64,000 bases of DNA from Aeromonas veronii (GCA_041319085.1 CP101033.1:179001-243000); one strand, 5' to 3'. Shown: positions 20,285 through 31,120, counted from the first letter of the stretch. Notes: generated from the letters alone by a model not told the origin. Numbers and translations are program-made.

Positions 20285-20629
20285 ATGGAAGCTATCGCTA
20301 AACACCGTTATGCCCGTACTTCTGCCCAGAAAGCTCGTCTGGTAGCCGATCAAGTACGTGGTCTGTCCGTAGACAAGGCTCTGAATATCCTGACCTTCAG
20401 CCCGAAAAAGGCTGCTGTGCTGGTTAAGAAAGTGCTGGAATCTGCCATTGCAAACGCTGAGCACAACGAAGGCGCTGATATCGACGCGCTGCGTGTTGCT
20501 ACTATCATGGTCGACGAAGGTCCCTCCATGAAGCGCATCCGTCCGCGTGCCAAAGGTCGTGCGGATCGTATCCTCAAGCGTACCGCTCACATCACTGTAG
20601 TGGTATCCGACGCTAAGGCTGGGAGATAA
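20285..20629 (+). CDS. rplV: 50S ribosomal protein L22
   Basis: Protein whose beta-hairpin ([21 protein letters not shown]) narrows the exit tunnel; changes there alter macrolide response in other bacteria. Two adjacent ATG codons exist at 20282 and 20285. The second gives the family N-terminus M(E)xIAKHR and better spacing from the GGGA SD, so 114 residues are annotated; the first would add one methionine. Confidence 0.96.
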   Translation: MEAIAKHRYARTSAQKARLVADQVRGLSVDKALNILTFSPKKAAVLVKKVLESAIANAEHNEGADIDALRVATIMVDEGPSMKRIRPRAKGRADRILKRTAHITVVVSDAKAGR

Positions 20630-20632
20630 GCA

Positions 20633-21346
20633 ATGGGTCAGAAAGTACATCCTAATGGCATTCGCCTGGGTATTACCAAGCCTTGGAATTCTACCTGGTT
20701 CGCGAACACCAAAGACTTCGCTGACAACCTGTACAGCGATTTTCAAGTACGCCAGTTCCTGACCAAGGAACTGAAAAACGCGTCCTTGTCCAAGATCACC
20801 ATTGAGCGTCCGGCCAAGAGCATCCGTGTGACCATTCACACCGCTCGTCCGGGTGTTGTCATCGGTAAGAAAGGCGAAGACGTTGAGAAACTGCGCAAAG
20901 CTGTAGCCACTATTGCTGGCGTGCCTGCTCAGATCAACATTTCCGAAGTCCGCAAGCCGGAGCTGGATGGCAAACTCGTTGCCGACAGCATCACTTCCCA
21001 GCTGGAGCGTCGTGTCATGTTCCGTCGTGCTATGAAGCGCGCCGTACAGAACGCAATGCGCCTGGGTGCCAAGGGCATCAAAGTGGAAGTTTCCGGTCGT
21101 CTGGGCGGCGCTGAAATCGCGCGTACCGAATGGTACCGTGAAGGTCGTGTGCCGTTGCACACCCTGCGTGCCGACATCGACTACGCAACTTCTGAAGCCC
21201 ACACCACTTACGGTGTGATCGGCGTTAAAGTTTGGATCTTCAAGGGCGAAGTTCTGGGCGGTCTGGCTGCTGTTAACGCTGCCGCTGCTCAAGAGCAAGC
21301 TCCTGCAAAGCCCAAGCGTGACAACAAGCGCCGCGCTGCTAAGTAA
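20633..21346 (+). CDS. rpsC: 30S ribosomal protein S3
   Basis: 237-residue protein at the mRNA entry pore with helicase function. The N-terminal KH-type RNA-binding domain contains [19 protein letters not shown], followed by the C-terminal domain with [30 protein letters not shown]. The A/K-rich tail is a little longer than in E. coli (233 residues). It starts three bases after rplV. Confidence 0.97.
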   Translation: MGQKVHPNGIRLGITKPWNSTWFANTKDFADNLYSDFQVRQFLTKELKNASLSKITIERPAKSIRVTIHTARPGVVIGKKGEDVEKLRKAVATIAGVPAQINISEVRKPELDGKLVADSITSQLERRVMFRRAMKRAVQNAMRLGAKGIKVEVSGRLGGAEIARTEWYREGRVPLHTLRADIDYATSEAHTTYGVIGVKVWIFKGEVLGGLAAVNAAAAQEQAPAKPKRDNKRRAAK

Positions 21347-21359
21347 GGAGATTCGGTAA

Positions 21360-21773
21360 ATGTTGCAACCTAAGCGTACTAAATTCCGCAAGACCCATAA
21401 GGGTCGTAACCGCGGTCTGGCCACCTCTGGTAACGAAGTATCCTTCGGTACCTTTGGCCTGAAGGCGACATCCCGTGGCCAACTGACTGCTCGTCAAATC
21501 GAAGCAGCCCGTCGTGCCATGACCCGTCACGTTAAGCGTCAAGGTAAGATCTGGATCCGTGTGTTCCCGGACAAGCCCATCACCGAAAAGCCCCTCGAAG
21601 TTCGTATGGGTAAAGGTAAGGGTAACGTGGAATACTGGGTTTGCCCGATCCAGCCTGGCAAGGTTCTGTACGAGATGGACGGTGTACCTGAGGCTCTGGC
21701 GCGTGAAGCGTTTGCCCTGGCCGCAGCTAAGCTGTCTGTTCAGACCACTTTCGTAATTAAGACGGTGATGTGA
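21360..21773 (+). CDS. rplP: 50S ribosomal protein L16
   Basis: 137-residue protein next to the A site that helps position tRNA. It shows [18 protein letters not shown] at the start and [13 protein letters not shown], whose arginine corresponds to E. coli Arg81, the residue hydroxylated by YcfD/RoxA. One extra residue relative to E. coli lies near NEVSFGTFG. It abuts rpmC (TGATG overlap). Confidence 0.97.
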   Translation: MLQPKRTKFRKTHKGRNRGLATSGNEVSFGTFGLKATSRGQLTARQIEAARRAMTRHVKRQGKIWIRVFPDKPITEKPLEVRMGKGKGNVEYWVCPIQPGKVLYEMDGVPEALAREAFALAAAKLSVQTTFVIKTVM

Positions 21774-21964
21774 TGAAAGCCCAAGATCTGCGTCAAAAGA
21801 GCGTCGAAGAACTGAACCAGGAGCTGCTGGGCCTGCTGCGTGAGCAATTCAACATGCGCATGCAAGCGTCCACCGGCCAGCTGGCTCAGACTCACACTCT
21901 GAAACAAGTGCGTCGTGACGTCGCACGTATCAAGACTGTACTGACTGAGAAGGCAGGTGCGTAA
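21773..21964 (+). CDS. rpmC: 50S ribosomal protein L29
   Basis: 63-residue two-helix protein near the tunnel exit ([31 protein letters not shown]). The ATG at 21773 overlaps the last base of the rplP stop; a GTG three bases earlier is possible but less like the family. The end overlaps rpsQ by one base. Confidence 0.96.
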   Translation: MKAQDLRQKSVEELNQELLGLLREQFNMRMQASTGQLAQTHTLKQVRRDVARIKTVLTEKAGA

Positions 21965-22212
21965 TGACTGACAAGATCCGTACTCTGCAAGGTCGTGTAA
22001 TCAGCGACAAGATGGACAAGTCCATCACTGTTGCTATCGAGCGCAAGGTAAAGCACCCGATCTACGGTAAGATCATCAAGCGCACTACCAAGCTGCACGT
22101 GCATGACGAGACCAACGAGTGTAAAGCAGGCGATCTCGTGGAAATCCGCGAATGCCGCCCGCTGTCCAAGACCAAGTCCTGGACCCTGGTTGCGATCTTA
22201 GAAAAGGCCTAA
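21964..22212 (+). CDS. rpsQ: 30S ribosomal protein S17
   Basis: 82-residue OB-fold protein, an early binder of the 16S 5' domain. Sequence [31 protein letters not shown] and [19 protein letters not shown] fit the family. It is the last gene of the S10 operon, followed by a strong terminator as in E. coli. Confidence 0.96.
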   Translation: MTDKIRTLQGRVISDKMDKSITVAIERKVKHPIYGKIIKRTTKLHVHDETNECKAGDLVEIRECRPLSKTKSWTLVAILEKA

Positions 22213-22230
22213 TCGGTACTTTGTAGTTCA

Positions 22231-22262
22231 AGCGGCCCCTTATCGGGGCCGTTTGTTTTTTA
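22231..22262 (+). terminator. S10 operon terminator
   Basis: CGGCCCC, loop TTATC, GGGGCCG followed by TTTGTTTTTT: a classic intrinsic terminator separating the S10 and spc operons. Confidence 0.88.
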
Positions 22263-22265
22263 GGC

Positions 22266-22294
22266 TACCTTTTCTGAAAATCCTGTGTTATAGT
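22266..22294 (+). promoter_or_regulatory. Probable spc operon promoter
   Basis: A -10 TATAGT at 22289-22294 (GTTATAGTTTCGCGCC) lies right after the S10 terminator and about 65 bases before rplN. The -35 is weak (TACCTT at 22266-22271), so only the -10 and position carry the call. Confidence 0.5.
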
Positions 22295-22359
22295 TTCGCG
22301 CCTTTTGAAGGCAGCCAGATCCCATTAGGGATAAGAAGTAAACAAAGCGGAGCACTAAG

Positions 22360-22728
22360 ATGATCCAGATGCAAAGTATGCTGGGTGTTGCCGACAACTC
22401 CGGCGCTCGCAGTGTAATGTGTATTAAGGTTCTGGGTGGCTCGCACCGCCGTTACGCCGGCATCGGCGACATCATCAAGGTTTCCATCAAGGAAGCCATT
22501 CCTCGCGGTAAAGTGAAGAAAGGTGATGTGTATAACGCGGTGGTCGTACGCACCCGTAAAGGCGTTCGTCGTCCGGACGGCTCTGTCATCCGTTTCGACA
22601 ACAATGCGGCTGTGTTGCTTAACAACAACCAACAGCCAATCGGTACTCGTATTTTTGGCCCGGTGACCCGTGAACTGCGTAATGAGAAGTTCATGAAGAT
22701 TGTGTCCCTGGCACCCGAAGTACTGTAA
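22360..22728 (+). CDS. rplN: 50S ribosomal protein L14
   Basis: First gene of the spc operon. The 122-residue protein binds at the subunit interface and is the docking site of the silencing factor RsfS. It starts [28 protein letters not shown] and holds the [19 protein letters not shown] segment. SD GCGGAG precedes the ATG. Confidence 0.97.
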
Positions 22729-22739
22729 GGAGTCGAACG

Positions 22740-23057
22740 ATGGCAGCTAAAATCCGTCGCGAAGACGAAGTGATCGTACTTACCGGCAAAGACAAGGGCA
22801 AGCGTGGCAAAGTCACTCAAGTCCTGATTGCAAAAGGTAAGGTAATCGTTGAAGGCATCAACCAGGTGAAGAAACACCAGAAGCCGGTACCCGCACTGGG
22901 TCAGGCTGGCGGTATCGTCACCAAAGAAGCCCCCATCGATGTATCAAACGTAGCGCTGTTCAACTCTGCCACTGGCAAAGCTGACCGCGTTGGTTTCCGG
23001 ATTGAAGACGGCAAAAAAGTCCGTTTCTTCAAATCCACCGGCGAACTTGTGAAGTAA
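22740..23057 (+). CDS. rplX: 50S ribosomal protein L24
   Basis: 105-residue assembly initiator of the large subunit. The KOW motif [20 protein letters not shown] is at residues 10-30, then [13 protein letters not shown]. An SD (AAGGAG) precedes the ATG. The S8 target hairpin begins shortly downstream in rplE. Confidence 0.97.
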
Positions 23058-23070
23058 TTGGAGTTTAACG

Positions 23071-23115
23071 ATGGCGAAACTGCATGATTACTACAAATCC
23101 GATGTAGTAAATGAA
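23071..23115 (+). promoter_or_regulatory. Probable S8 binding hairpin in spc mRNA
   Basis: Perfect 8-base stem TTACTACA (23088-23095) / TGTAGTAA (23103-23110), loop AATCCGA, inside the first codons of rplE. Position and stem match the E. coli site where S8 represses the spc operon; binding here is inferred. Confidence 0.65.
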
Positions 23116-23610
23116 CTGTCAAAGCAGTTCGGTTACAAGACTATCATGCAAGTCCCTCGGATCGAGAAAATCACCCTGAACATGGGTGTTGGTGAAGCGA
23201 TCTCTGACAAGAAATTGCTGGAAAATGCTGCTGCCGATATGGCTGCCATTTCCGGTCAGAAGCCGCTGATCACCAAAGCTCGCAAATCTGTTGCGGGCTT
23301 CAAGATTCGTGAAGGCTACCCGATAGGTTGTAAAGTAACCCTGCGTGGCGAGCGTATGTGGGAGTTCCTGGAACGGCTGATCTGCATCTCCGTACCGCGT
23401 ATCCGTGACTTCCGTGGCCTGAACGCTAAAGCGTTCGATGGTCGTGGTAACTACTCCATGGGCGTGCGTGAGCAGATCATCTTCCCGGAAATCGACTATG
23501 ACAAAGTCGATCGCGTCCGTGGTTTGGATATCACCATCACCACTTCCGCGAATACCGATGAAGAAGGCCGTGCTCTGCTGGCTGCCTTTAACTTCCCATT
23601 CCGCAAGTAA
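23071..23610 (+). CDS. rplE: 50S ribosomal protein L5
   Basis: 179-residue 5S rRNA-binding protein of the central protuberance that touches P-site tRNA. It shows [18 protein letters not shown] and [12 protein letters not shown], plus [21 protein letters not shown]. Its first codons lie within the RNA hairpin that S8 recognises in E. coli spc mRNA, so translation of this gene and its followers is probably under S8 feedback. Confidence 0.97.
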
Positions 23611-23620
23611 GGTTAGGGTT

Positions 23621-23926
23621 ATGGCTAAAACATCCATGAAAGCGCGCGAAGCAAAGCGTGCCAAGCTGGTAGCCAAGTACGCGACCAAGCGTGCCGAGCT
23701 GAAAGCTATCATCGTTGACATGAACGCTTCTGAAGAAGCGCGTTGGGATGCTGTACTGCAACTGCAACAGCTGCCCCGTGATTCCAGTCCGTCCCGCCAG
23801 CGTAACCGTTGCAATATTACTGGTCGTCCGCACGGTTTCCTGCGCAAGTTTGGCCTGTCTCGCATCAAGGTGCGTGAGCATGCCATGAAGGGCGAAATTC
23901 CGGGCCTGAAGAAGGCTTCTTGGTAA
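23621..23926 (+). CDS. rpsN: 30S ribosomal protein S14
   Basis: 101-residue protein of the 30S head, long (zinc-free) type as in E. coli, with [19 protein letters not shown] at the start and [22 protein letters not shown] near the end. The ATG at 23621 follows rplE by ten bases. Single cysteine only, so it is not the zinc-binding S14 form. Confidence 0.96.
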   Translation: MAKTSMKAREAKRAKLVAKYATKRAELKAIIVDMNASEEARWDAVLQLQQLPRDSSPSRQRNRCNITGRPHGFLRKFGLSRIKVREHAMKGEIPGLKKASW

Positions 23927-23947
23927 CGAATCTCGGGAGTTAGACTT

Positions 23948-24340
23948 ATGAGCATGCAAGATCCGATCGCGGATATGCTGACCCGCATCCGTAACGGTCA
24001 GGCGGCGAGCAAAGTTGCGGTTTCCATGCCTTCTTCCAAGCTGAAAGTGGCTATCGCCAAAGTGCTGAAAGAAGAAGGTTACATCGCTGGCTACTCCGTA
24101 GCTGGTGACGTGAAGCCGGAACTGGAAATTGAACTGAAATATTTCCAGGGCAAGCCAGTTGTAGAACTGATCCAACGCGTAAGCCGTCCAGGCCTGCGTA
24201 TTTACAAGCGCACTACTGATCTGCCGAAAGTTATGGGCGGTCTCGGTGTTGCTATCGTGTCCACGTCTAAAGGTGTGATGACTGACCGTGCTGCTCGCAA
24301 AGCAAGCATGGGCGGTGAGATCATCTGCTACGTCGCTTAA
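23948..24340 (+). CDS. rpsH: 30S ribosomal protein S8
   Basis: 130-residue core protein of the 30S platform and feedback repressor of the spc operon in E. coli. It starts [20 protein letters not shown] and contains the RNA-binding [17 protein letters not shown] segment. Twenty-two bases separate it from rpsN. Confidence 0.97.
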   Translation: MSMQDPIADMLTRIRNGQAASKVAVSMPSSKLKVAIAKVLKEEGYIAGYSVAGDVKPELEIELKYFQGKPVVELIQRVSRPGLRIYKRTTDLPKVMGGLGVAIVSTSKGVMTDRAARKASMGGEIICYVA

Positions 24341-24353
24341 TAGGAGGTAGGAA

Positions 24354-24887
24354 ATGTCTCGTGTTGCTAAGGCACCCGTCACTATTCCTGCTGGCGTAGA
24401 GGTGACTCTGAACGGCCAGGAACTGACCATCAAAGGTGGTAAAGGTTCTCTGGTTCGCTCTATTCACGCCGGTGTAGAAGTGACCAAAGAAGACAATGTA
24501 CTCAAGTTCGCCCCGCGCGGCAGCATCGCTGGTGCTGACGCTCAGGCCGGTACTGCCCGTGCATTGGTCAACAACATGGTAATCGGTGTTACCCAAGGCT
24601 TCGAGCGCAAGCTGCAGCTGGTTGGTGTAGGTTATAAAGCCTCCATCAAGGGCAATGCTGTTGCGCTGGCTCTGGGCTTCTCTCACCCGGTAGAGCATGC
24701 GCTGCCGGCTGGTGTGACCGCTGAGTGCCCGACTGCTACAGAAATCGTTCTGCGTGGCGTCGACAAGCAGCTGGTTGGCCAAGTCGCCGCCGATATCCGT
24801 GCTTACCGCGCTCCGGAGCCCTACAAGGGCAAGGGTGTACGCTATGCCAACGAGCAAGTGCGTACTAAAGAAGCTAAGAAGAAGTAA
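24354..24887 (+). CDS. rplF: 50S ribosomal protein L6
   Basis: 177-residue protein near the factor-binding base of the large subunit, with two related domains. It contains [27 protein letters not shown] at the start and the C-terminal [26 protein letters not shown] motif. A strong SD (TAGGAGGTAGG) precedes the ATG. Confidence 0.97.
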   Translation: MSRVAKAPVTIPAGVEVTLNGQELTIKGGKGSLVRSIHAGVEVTKEDNVLKFAPRGSIAGADAQAGTARALVNNMVIGVTQGFERKLQLVGVGYKASIKGNAVALALGFSHPVEHALPAGVTAECPTATEIVLRGVDKQLVGQVAADIRAYRAPEPYKGKGVRYANEQVRTKEAKKK

Positions 24888-24896
24888 GGTAACACT

Positions 24897-25250
24897 ATGG
24901 ACAAGAAAGCAGCTCGTCTCCGTCGTGCTACTCGTGCTCGGAAAAAGATGCAGGAACTGGGAGCCACCCGTCTGGTTGTTCACCGTACTCCGCGTCATAT
25001 CTATGCGCAGGTTATTGCAGCCAACGGTTCCGAAGTTCTGGCCTCTGCTTCCACAGTAGAGAAAGCCATCAGTGAAGCTATCAAATACACCGGTAACGCA
25101 GATGCTGCTACCGCTGTAGGTAAAGCTATCGCTGAGCGTGCTATTGCCAAAGGCGTTCAGAACGTATCTTTCGATCGTTCCGGTTTCAAGTATCACGGTC
25201 GCATTGCTGCTCTGGCAGCTGCCGCACGTGACGCTGGTCTTCAGTTCTAA
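24897..25250 (+). CDS. rplR: 50S ribosomal protein L18
   Basis: 117-residue 5S rRNA-binding protein. The basic N-terminus [37 protein letters not shown] and C-terminal [24 protein letters not shown] are typical. It lies nine bases after rplF. Confidence 0.97.
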
Positions 25251-25264
25251 GCTAGGAGTCGAAG

Positions 25265-25765
25265 ATGGCTAAAGTCGAATCTCAAGCCGGCGAACTGCAA
25301 GAAAAGCTCATTGCAGTAAACCGTGTTTCGAAAACTGTTAAAGGTGGTCGTATCATGTCCTTCACCGCGTTGACCGTGGTGGGTGATGGTAACGGCCGTG
25401 TAGGTTACGGTTACGGTAAAGCCCGTGAAGTTCCAGCTGCTATTCAAAAAGCAATGGAACAGGCTAAGCGTAACCTGAACAAGGTTGAGCTGAACAACGG
25501 CACTCTGCACCACCCGGTGCGTGGTGTTCACTCTGGCTCCACCGTGTTCATGAAGCCGGCCTCCCAAGGTACTGGTATCATTGCAGGCGGCGCTATGCGT
25601 GCTGTTCTGGAAGTTGCTGGTATCCACAACGTGCTGGCCAAGACCTACGGTTCCACCAACCCAATCAACGTTGTTCGCGCTACTGTAGACGCTCTGGTTC
25701 ACGGTCAATCACCGGAACAGATCGCTGCCAAGCGTGGTCTGCGCGTTGAAGAAATTCTGGGGTAA
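25265..25765 (+). CDS. rpsE: 30S ribosomal protein S5
   Basis: 166-residue protein at the mRNA entry side, involved in decoding accuracy. It has the dsRBD-like domain [31 protein letters not shown] and the C-terminal domain with [27 protein letters not shown] precedes the ATG. Confidence 0.97.
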   Translation: MAKVESQAGELQEKLIAVNRVSKTVKGGRIMSFTALTVVGDGNGRVGYGYGKAREVPAAIQKAMEQAKRNLNKVELNNGTLHHPVRGVHSGSTVFMKPASQGTGIIAGGAMRAVLEVAGIHNVLAKTYGSTNPINVVRATVDALVHGQSPEQIAAKRGLRVEEILG

Positions 25766-25771
25766 TGCGAC

Positions 25772-25951
25772 ATGGCTAACACTGTAAAAGTAACTCAAAC
25801 TCGCAGCTCTATCGGCCGTCTGCCAAAGCACAAGGCGACTCTGCGTGGTCTGGGTCTGCGTCGCATTGGTCACACCGTTGAGCTGGAAGATACTCCTTGC
25901 GTACGCGGCATGATCAACCAGGTTTATTACATGGTTAAGGTGGAGGGCTAA
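25772..25951 (+). CDS. rpmD: 50S ribosomal protein L30
   Basis: 59-residue protein, too short for most ORF finders. It starts [29 protein letters not shown] and ends [13 protein letters not shown], the same length as E. coli L30. The ATG is seven bases after the rpsE stop and the stop precedes rplO by two bases. Confidence 0.96.
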   Translation: MANTVKVTQTRSSIGRLPKHKATLRGLGLRRIGHTVELEDTPCVRGMINQVYYMVKVEG

Positions 25952-25953
25952 GC

Positions 25954-26391
25954 ATGCGTCTGAATACTCTGTCTCCGGCCGCTGGCTCCAAGCGTGTTAA
26001 GCACCGTCCGGGCCGTGGTATCGGTTCTGGTCTGGGCAAGACCGGTGGTCGTGGTGTTAAAGGTCAAACCTCTCGTTCCGGTGGCGGTAAAGTCCGCAAC
26101 GGTTTCGAAGGCGGCCAGATGCCTTTGAAAATCCGTCTGCCGAAGTTCGGTTTCTTCTCTCGCAAATCTTTGGTTTCTGCCGAAGTGCGTCTGAACGAAA
26201 TCGCCATGGTAGAAGGTGATGTGGTCGACCTGAGCACTCTGAAGCAAGCCGGTGTTGTTACTAAGAACATCGTATTCGCTAAAGTTGTTCTGTCAGGCAA
26301 CATTGACCGTGCTGTGACCGTTCGTGGTCTGTCCGTCACCAAAGGTGCACGCGCAGCCATCGAGGCCGCTGGCGGTAAAATCGAGGAATAA
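25954..26391 (+). CDS. rplO: 50S ribosomal protein L15
   Basis: 145-residue late-assembly protein. The glycine- and basic-rich N-terminal extension [27 protein letters not shown] reaches into the 23S rRNA; the globular C-terminus contains the [14 protein letters not shown] end. It starts two bases after rpmD, so coupling is expected. Confidence 0.97.
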   Translation: MRLNTLSPAAGSKRVKHRPGRGIGSGLGKTGGRGVKGQTSRSGGGKVRNGFEGGQMPLKIRLPKFGFFSRKSLVSAEVRLNEIAMVEGDVVDLSTLKQAGVVTKNIVFAKVVLSGNIDRAVTVRGLSVTKGARAAIEAAGGKIEE

Positions 26392-26399
26392 TCAGTACA

Positions 26400-27728
26400 A
26401 TGGCTAAGAAACCAGGATTGGAAATTAAAGCACAGGGTGGTCTGAGTGAACTGAAGAGCCGTCTGCTCTTCGTTCTCGGGGCGATTATCGTTTTCCGTGC
26501 AGGCTCTTATGTGCCGATTCCTGGTATTGACGCCGCCGTACTGGCCGAGTTGTTCCAGCAACAGAAGGGCACCATCATTGAGATGTTCAACATGTTCAGT
26601 GGTGGTGCACTCTCGCGTGCTTCTATTCTTGCGTTGGGGATCATGCCGTACATTTCGGCGTCGATCATTATCCAGCTGCTGACAGTGGTTCACCCCGCTC
26701 TTGCTGAACTCAAGAAAGAAGGTGAATCCGGCCGTCGCAAGATTAGCCAATATACCCGTTGGGGCACGCTGGTTTTGGGAACTTTCCAGGCCATTGGTAT
26801 TGCAACCGGTCTGCCGAATATGATGCATGGACTCGTGACTCATCCGGGTTTGGGCTTCTATTTCACAGCGGTTGTGAGTCTGGTCACCGGTACCATGTTT
26901 TTGATGTGGTTGGGTGAGCAGATTACCGAGCGTGGGATTGGTAATGGTATCTCGTTGATTATTTTCACGGGTATCGTTGCTGGTCTGCCGCATGCCATTG
27001 GCGCTACGGCCGAACAGGCACGTCAAGGGGAATTGCACATCCTGCTGTTGTTGTTGCTGGGCTTGATTGTTTTCGCAGTGACTTACTTTGTGGTGTTCGT
27101 GGAGCGTGGTCAGCGTCGTATCGTCGTTAACTATGCCAAGCGTCAACAAGGCCGCCAGGTATTTGCCGCGCAAAGCACACACCTGCCGTTGAAAGTGAAT
27201 ATGGCTGGTGTGATTCCTGCGATTTTCGCATCCAGTATCATCCTCTTCCCGGGGACCATTACCTCTTGGTTTGGTCAGGGCGAGGGTAAAGTAGCTGATA
27301 TCCTGCAACAGGTCTCTATGGTCCTGCAGCCGGGTCAACCGCTTTACGAGATGCTGTATGCAGCAGCCATTATCTTCTTCTGCTTCTTCTATACCGCGCT
27401 GGTGTTCAACCCCCGCGAGACAGCAGATAATCTGAAGAAGAGTGGAGCCTTTATCCCGGGGATTCGCCCGGGCGAGCAGACAGCACGTTACATCGATAAG
27501 GTTATGACTCGCCTGACATTGGCAGGTGCGCTCTATATAACCTTTATCTGTCTGGTACCCCAGTTCTTGATGACTGCCTGGAACGTACAGTTCTACTTCG
27601 GTGGCACTTCGCTGCTGATTATCGTGGTAGTTATCATGGACTTCATGGCTCAGGTACAAACCCATATGATGTCTCATCAATATGGCGACGTCCTGAGGAA
27701 GGCCAACCTGAAGGGCTACGGCCGCTAA
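26400..27728 (+). CDS. secY: Preprotein translocase subunit SecY
   Basis: 442-residue inner-membrane channel of the Sec translocon with ten predicted membrane helices. Signatures include [15 protein letters not shown] (first helix end), the plug region [32 protein letters not shown], and cytoplasmic loops [32 protein letters not shown] and [25 protein letters not shown] that contact SecA and the ribosome. It lies at its conserved place in the spc operon between rplO and rpmJ. Confidence 0.97.
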   Translation: MAKKPGLEIKAQGGLSELKSRLLFVLGAIIVFRAGSYVPIPGIDAAVLAELFQQQKGTIIEMFNMFSGGALSRASILALGIMPYISASIIIQLLTVVHPALAELKKEGESGRRKISQYTRWGTLVLGTFQAIGIATGLPNMMHGLVTHPGLGFYFTAVVSLVTGTMFLMWLGEQITERGIGNGISLIIFTGIVAGLPHAIGATAEQARQGELHILLLLLLGLIVFAVTYFVVFVERGQRRIVVNYAKRQQGRQVFAAQSTHLPLKVNMAGVIPAIFASSIILFPGTITSWFGQGEGKVADILQQVSMVLQPGQPLYEMLYAAAIIFFCFFYTALVFNPRETADNLKKSGAFIPGIRPGEQTARYIDKVMTRLTLAGALYITFICLVPQFLMTAWNVQFYFGGTSLLIIVVVIMDFMAQVQTHMMSHQYGDVLRKANLKGYGR

Positions 27729-27755
27729 AGGTCGGCGTAGTTACGGAGTTAAGCA

Positions 27756-27869
27756 ATGAAAGTTCGTGCTTCCGTTAAGGCAATCTGCCGTAACTGCAAA
27801 ATCATCAAGCGTCACGGTGTGGTGCGTGTGATTTGCAGCGAGCCAAAGCATAAACAGCGCCAAGGCTAA
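27756..27869 (+). CDS. rpmJ: 50S ribosomal protein L36
   Basis: 37-residue zinc-binding ribosomal protein, too short for most ORF finders: [20 protein letters not shown] then a second half ending KHKQRQG. The zinc ligands CxxC (C11, C14), C27 and a histidine near residue 32 are present, so this is the zinc form. It ends the spc operon and has an SD (ACGGAG) upstream. Confidence 0.95.
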   Translation: MKVRASVKAICRNCKIIKRHGVVRVICSEPKHKQRQG

Positions 27870-27886
27870 TTTTTTACGGTTAGTAC

Positions 27887-27915
27887 TTGCAACAAATAGT
27901 TGTGCTGGCTAATAT
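27887..27915 (+). promoter_or_regulatory. Alpha operon promoter
   Basis: -35 TTGCAA (27887-27892), 17-base spacer, -10 TAATAT (27910-27915). It gives a leader of about 88 bases before rpsM. Confidence 0.7.
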
Positions 27916-27921
27916 AGCCAG

Positions 27922-28030
27922 CCAACTTTTGTTGTGTATTGGTTGACCGCCACGTATCCGCTCACGGGCTTTGTGGTGGTCGTAATCTACTATATGTAGG
28001 AGTGAATAGTGGCCCGTATCGCTGGCATTA
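27922..28030 (+). promoter_or_regulatory. Alpha operon leader pseudoknot (S4 repressor target)
   Basis: A 9-base stem GACCGCCAC (27945-27953) / GTGGTGGTC (27973-27981) encloses a loop holding ACGGGC (27964-27969), which is exactly complementary to GCCCGT (28012-28017) in codons 2-3 of rpsM. A second helix across the GTG start codon makes the pseudoknot that S4 stabilises in E. coli to trap the ribosome. All pairings can be read from the sequence; S4 binding is known from the family. Confidence 0.82.
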
Positions 28031-28365
28031 ACATTCCTGACCATAAGCATGCAGTCATCGCTTTGACTGCGATTTATGGCGTCGGTCGTACCCGCTCCAA
28101 GGCCATCTGTGCCGCAGCCGGTATCGCTGAGAATGTGAAAATTAAAGACCTGGACGAAACTCAGATCGAGAGTCTGCGTGAACAAGTAGGTAAATTCACC
28201 GTTGAAGGTGACCTGCGTCGTCAGATTTCCATGAACATCAAGCGATTGATGGATCTGGGTTGCTACCGTGGTTTGCGTCACCGTCGTAGCCTGCCTGTTC
28301 GTGGTCAACGTACCAAGACCAACGCTCGTACCCGTAAGGGTCCGCGCAAGGCTATCAAGAAGTAA
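28009..28365 (+). CDS. rpsM: 30S ribosomal protein S13
   Basis: 118-residue head protein contacting P-site tRNA and bridging to the 50S. It starts with GTG, as in E. coli, after an SD TAGGAG, and this start lies inside the S4 pseudoknot. Sequence [25 protein letters not shown] and the basic [27 protein letters not shown] end fit the family. Confidence 0.97.
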   Translation: MARIAGINIPDHKHAVIALTAIYGVGRTRSKAICAAAGIAENVKIKDLDETQIESLREQVGKFTVEGDLRRQISMNIKRLMDLGCYRGLRHRRSLPVRGQRTKTNARTRKGPRKAIKK

Positions 28366-28379
28366 CGGGAAGGTAGAAA

Positions 28380-28769
28380 ATGGCTAAAACTCCGACTCGT
28401 GCTCGCAAGCGCGTTAAAAAGCAAGTGAGCGACGGTATTGCACACGTTCATGCATCTTTCAACAACACAATCGTGACCATTACTGACCGTCAGGGCAACG
28501 CTCTGTCATGGGCCACCTCCGGTGGTTCAGGTTTCCGTGGTTCCCGTAAGTCCACTCCGTTTGCTGCCCAGGTAGCTGCTGAGCGTGCTGGTGAGATCGC
28601 CAAAGAATACGGCGTGAAGAACCTGGAAGTCATGGTTAAAGGTCCGGGTCCCGGTCGTGAGTCTTCCATCCGCGCTCTGAACGCGGCTGGTTTCCGCATC
28701 ACTAACATTACTGATGTGACTCCGATCCCGCACAACGGTTGTCGTCCTCCCAAGAAGCGCCGCGTATAA
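28380..28769 (+). CDS. rpsK: 30S ribosomal protein S11
   Basis: 129-residue platform protein near the Shine-Dalgarno helix. It has [46 protein letters not shown] and the [19 protein letters not shown] motif. It follows rpsM by 14 bases. Confidence 0.97.
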   Translation: MAKTPTRARKRVKKQVSDGIAHVHASFNNTIVTITDRQGNALSWATSGGSGFRGSRKSTPFAAQVAAERAGEIAKEYGVKNLEVMVKGPGPGRESSIRALNAAGFRITNITDVTPIPHNGCRPPKKRRV

Positions 28770-28808
28770 CGCAGTAGCAACTTGGTCTAGGATTGTTGGA
28801 GAAAGAAG

Positions 28809-29429
28809 ATGGCAAGATATATCGGTCCTAAGCTTAAGCTTAGCCGTCGTGAGGGCACCGACCTCTTCCTGAAGTCTGGTGTTCGTGCGATTGATTCTAA
28901 GTGCAAGATTGACACCGCCCCTGGTCAGCACGGTGCGCGTAAAGCGCGTCTGTCCGACTACGGTGTTCAGCTGCGCGAGAAACAAAAAGTTCGTCGTATC
29001 TACGGCGTATTGGAAAAACAGTTCCGCAACTACTACCGCGACGCTGCCCGTCAAAAGGGTAACACCGGTGAAAACCTGTTGCAGCTGCTGGAAGGTCGTT
29101 TGGACAACGTTGTTTACCGTATGGGCTTCGGTGCTACTCGTGCTGAATCTCGTCAGCTGGTGAGCCATAAGGCTATCATGGTAAACGGTCGCGTTGTAAA
29201 CATTCCTTCTTTCCAGGTTTCCCCTGAGGACGTGATCTGCGTTCGCGAGAAGGCTAAGAAGCAAGCGCGTATCAAAGCTTCTTTGGAAGTTGCTGGTCAG
29301 CGTGAGAAGCCGACTTGGGTAGAGGTTGACGCTGCTAAAATGGAAGGTGCTTTCAAGCGTCTGCCAGAGCGTTCTGACCTGTCTGCCGACATTAACGAAC
29401 AGCTGATCGTCGAGCTTTACTCCAAGTAA
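28809..29429 (+). CDS. rpsD: 30S ribosomal protein S4
   Basis: 206-residue primary 16S-binding protein and autogenous repressor of the alpha operon. It starts [24 protein letters not shown] and carries an S4 RNA-binding domain ([38 protein letters not shown]). Its target pseudoknot is in this window at 27922-28030. Confidence 0.97.
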   Translation: MARYIGPKLKLSRREGTDLFLKSGVRAIDSKCKIDTAPGQHGARKARLSDYGVQLREKQKVRRIYGVLEKQFRNYYRDAARQKGNTGENLLQLLEGRLDNVVYRMGFGATRAESRQLVSHKAIMVNGRVVNIPSFQVSPEDVICVREKAKKQARIKASLEVAGQREKPTWVEVDAAKMEGAFKRLPERSDLSADINEQLIVELYSK

Positions 29430-29454
29430 AGCTAGCTTCTAAAGAGAGGACACA

Positions 29455-30444
29455 ATGCTGGGTTCTGTAACAGATTTTCTTAAACCGCGGCTAGTTGACA
29501 TCGAGCAAGTTAGCCCGACTCATGCGAAAGTGACTCTTGAGCCACTTGAGCGTGGCTTTGGTCACACGCTGGGCAACGCCTTGCGTCGTATTTTGCTGTC
29601 ATCTATGCCCGGTTGTGCAGTTACTGAAGTCGAAATTGACGGGGTACTGCATGAGTACAGCAGCAAAGAAGGTGTACAGGAAGACATTCTTGAAATCCTG
29701 CTCAACCTGAAAGGTATCGCTGTGAAGCTGGAAGGCAAGGACGAGGTAACTCTGTCCCTGACCAAGTCTGGAACAGGCCCCGTTACCGCTGGTGATATCA
29801 CTCACGGTGATGAAGTCGAGATCGTAAACCCGGAGCACGTAATCTGCCACCTGACTGGAGCCAATGCTGAAATCAGCATGCGCCTGAAAGTTCAGCGCGG
29901 TCGTGGTTATGTGCCTGCTTCTGCTCGTGTTCACAACGATGACGAAGAGCGTCCTATTGGTCGCCTGCTGCTGGACTCCGCGTTCAGCCCCATCGTTCGT
30001 ATTGCCTACAATGTTGAGGCAGCACGTGTGGAACAGCGTACCGACTTGGACAAGCTGGTCATCGACATGGAGACCAATGGTACTCTGGATCCTGAAGAAG
30101 CCATCCGTCGTTCTGCCACTATTCTGGCCGAGCAACTGGAAGCTTTCGTGGATCTGCGCGATGTCAGCGTGCCCGAGAAGAAAGAAGAGAAACCCGAGTT
30201 TGATCCGATTCTGCTACGTCCTGTCGATGATTTGGAGCTGACAGTTCGTTCTGCGAACTGTCTGAAGGCAGAAGCTATCCACTATATTGGTGATCTGGTA
30301 CAGCGTACCGAAGTTGAGTTGCTTAAGACTCCTAACCTCGGTAAGAAGTCCCTGACTGAGATCAAGGACGTGTTGGCCTCCCGTGGTCTGTCTCTTGGCA
30401 TGCGCCTTGAGAACTGGCCGCCCGCCAGCATCGCTGACGAGTAA
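29455..30444 (+). CDS. rpoA: RNA polymerase alpha subunit
   Basis: 329-residue subunit. The N-terminal assembly domain has [22 protein letters not shown], then a flexible acidic linker ([13 protein letters not shown]) and the C-terminal domain that binds UP elements and activators, including [22 protein letters not shown] with the arginine equivalent to E. coli R265. The C-terminal domain is identical or almost identical to E. coli. Confidence 0.98.
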
Positions 30445-30475
30445 TCCAGATTACGGGTTTCACAGATTTAGTTAG

Positions 30476-30871
<396 letters not shown>

Positions 30872-30875
30872 TAAA

Positions 30876-30904
30876 GAAAAAGCCGGGCTTGTCCCGGCTT
30901 TTCT
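30876..30904 (+). terminator. Alpha operon terminator
   Basis: GAAAA(A)GCCGGG, loop CTTGT, CCCGGCTTTTC with T-rich sequence after it, five bases past the rplQ stop. Confidence 0.85.
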
Positions 30905-31120
30905 TTTAAAAGACTGTAATTTGAAATTCTTCTTCTTCATTGTCATTTAATCCCCTACTTACCCACCCATTTTTCTTATTCATCGCGGCTTCCGAGGAAG
31001 GCAGCCTTGATTCGATTATTCACTCTCTCCAGCAGGCTGTTGTGCATTGGAAAAAGGGTGCTGGTCAAAGATACCCAAGATGTAACGTCGAAGGTTTTTG
31101 GCAAAACGCTGTAATGTCAA

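Noticed and set aside
26064..27680. 538-codon open frame antisense to rplO and secY
   Set aside because: Shadow of highly biased ribosomal operon genes; no homology-like features.
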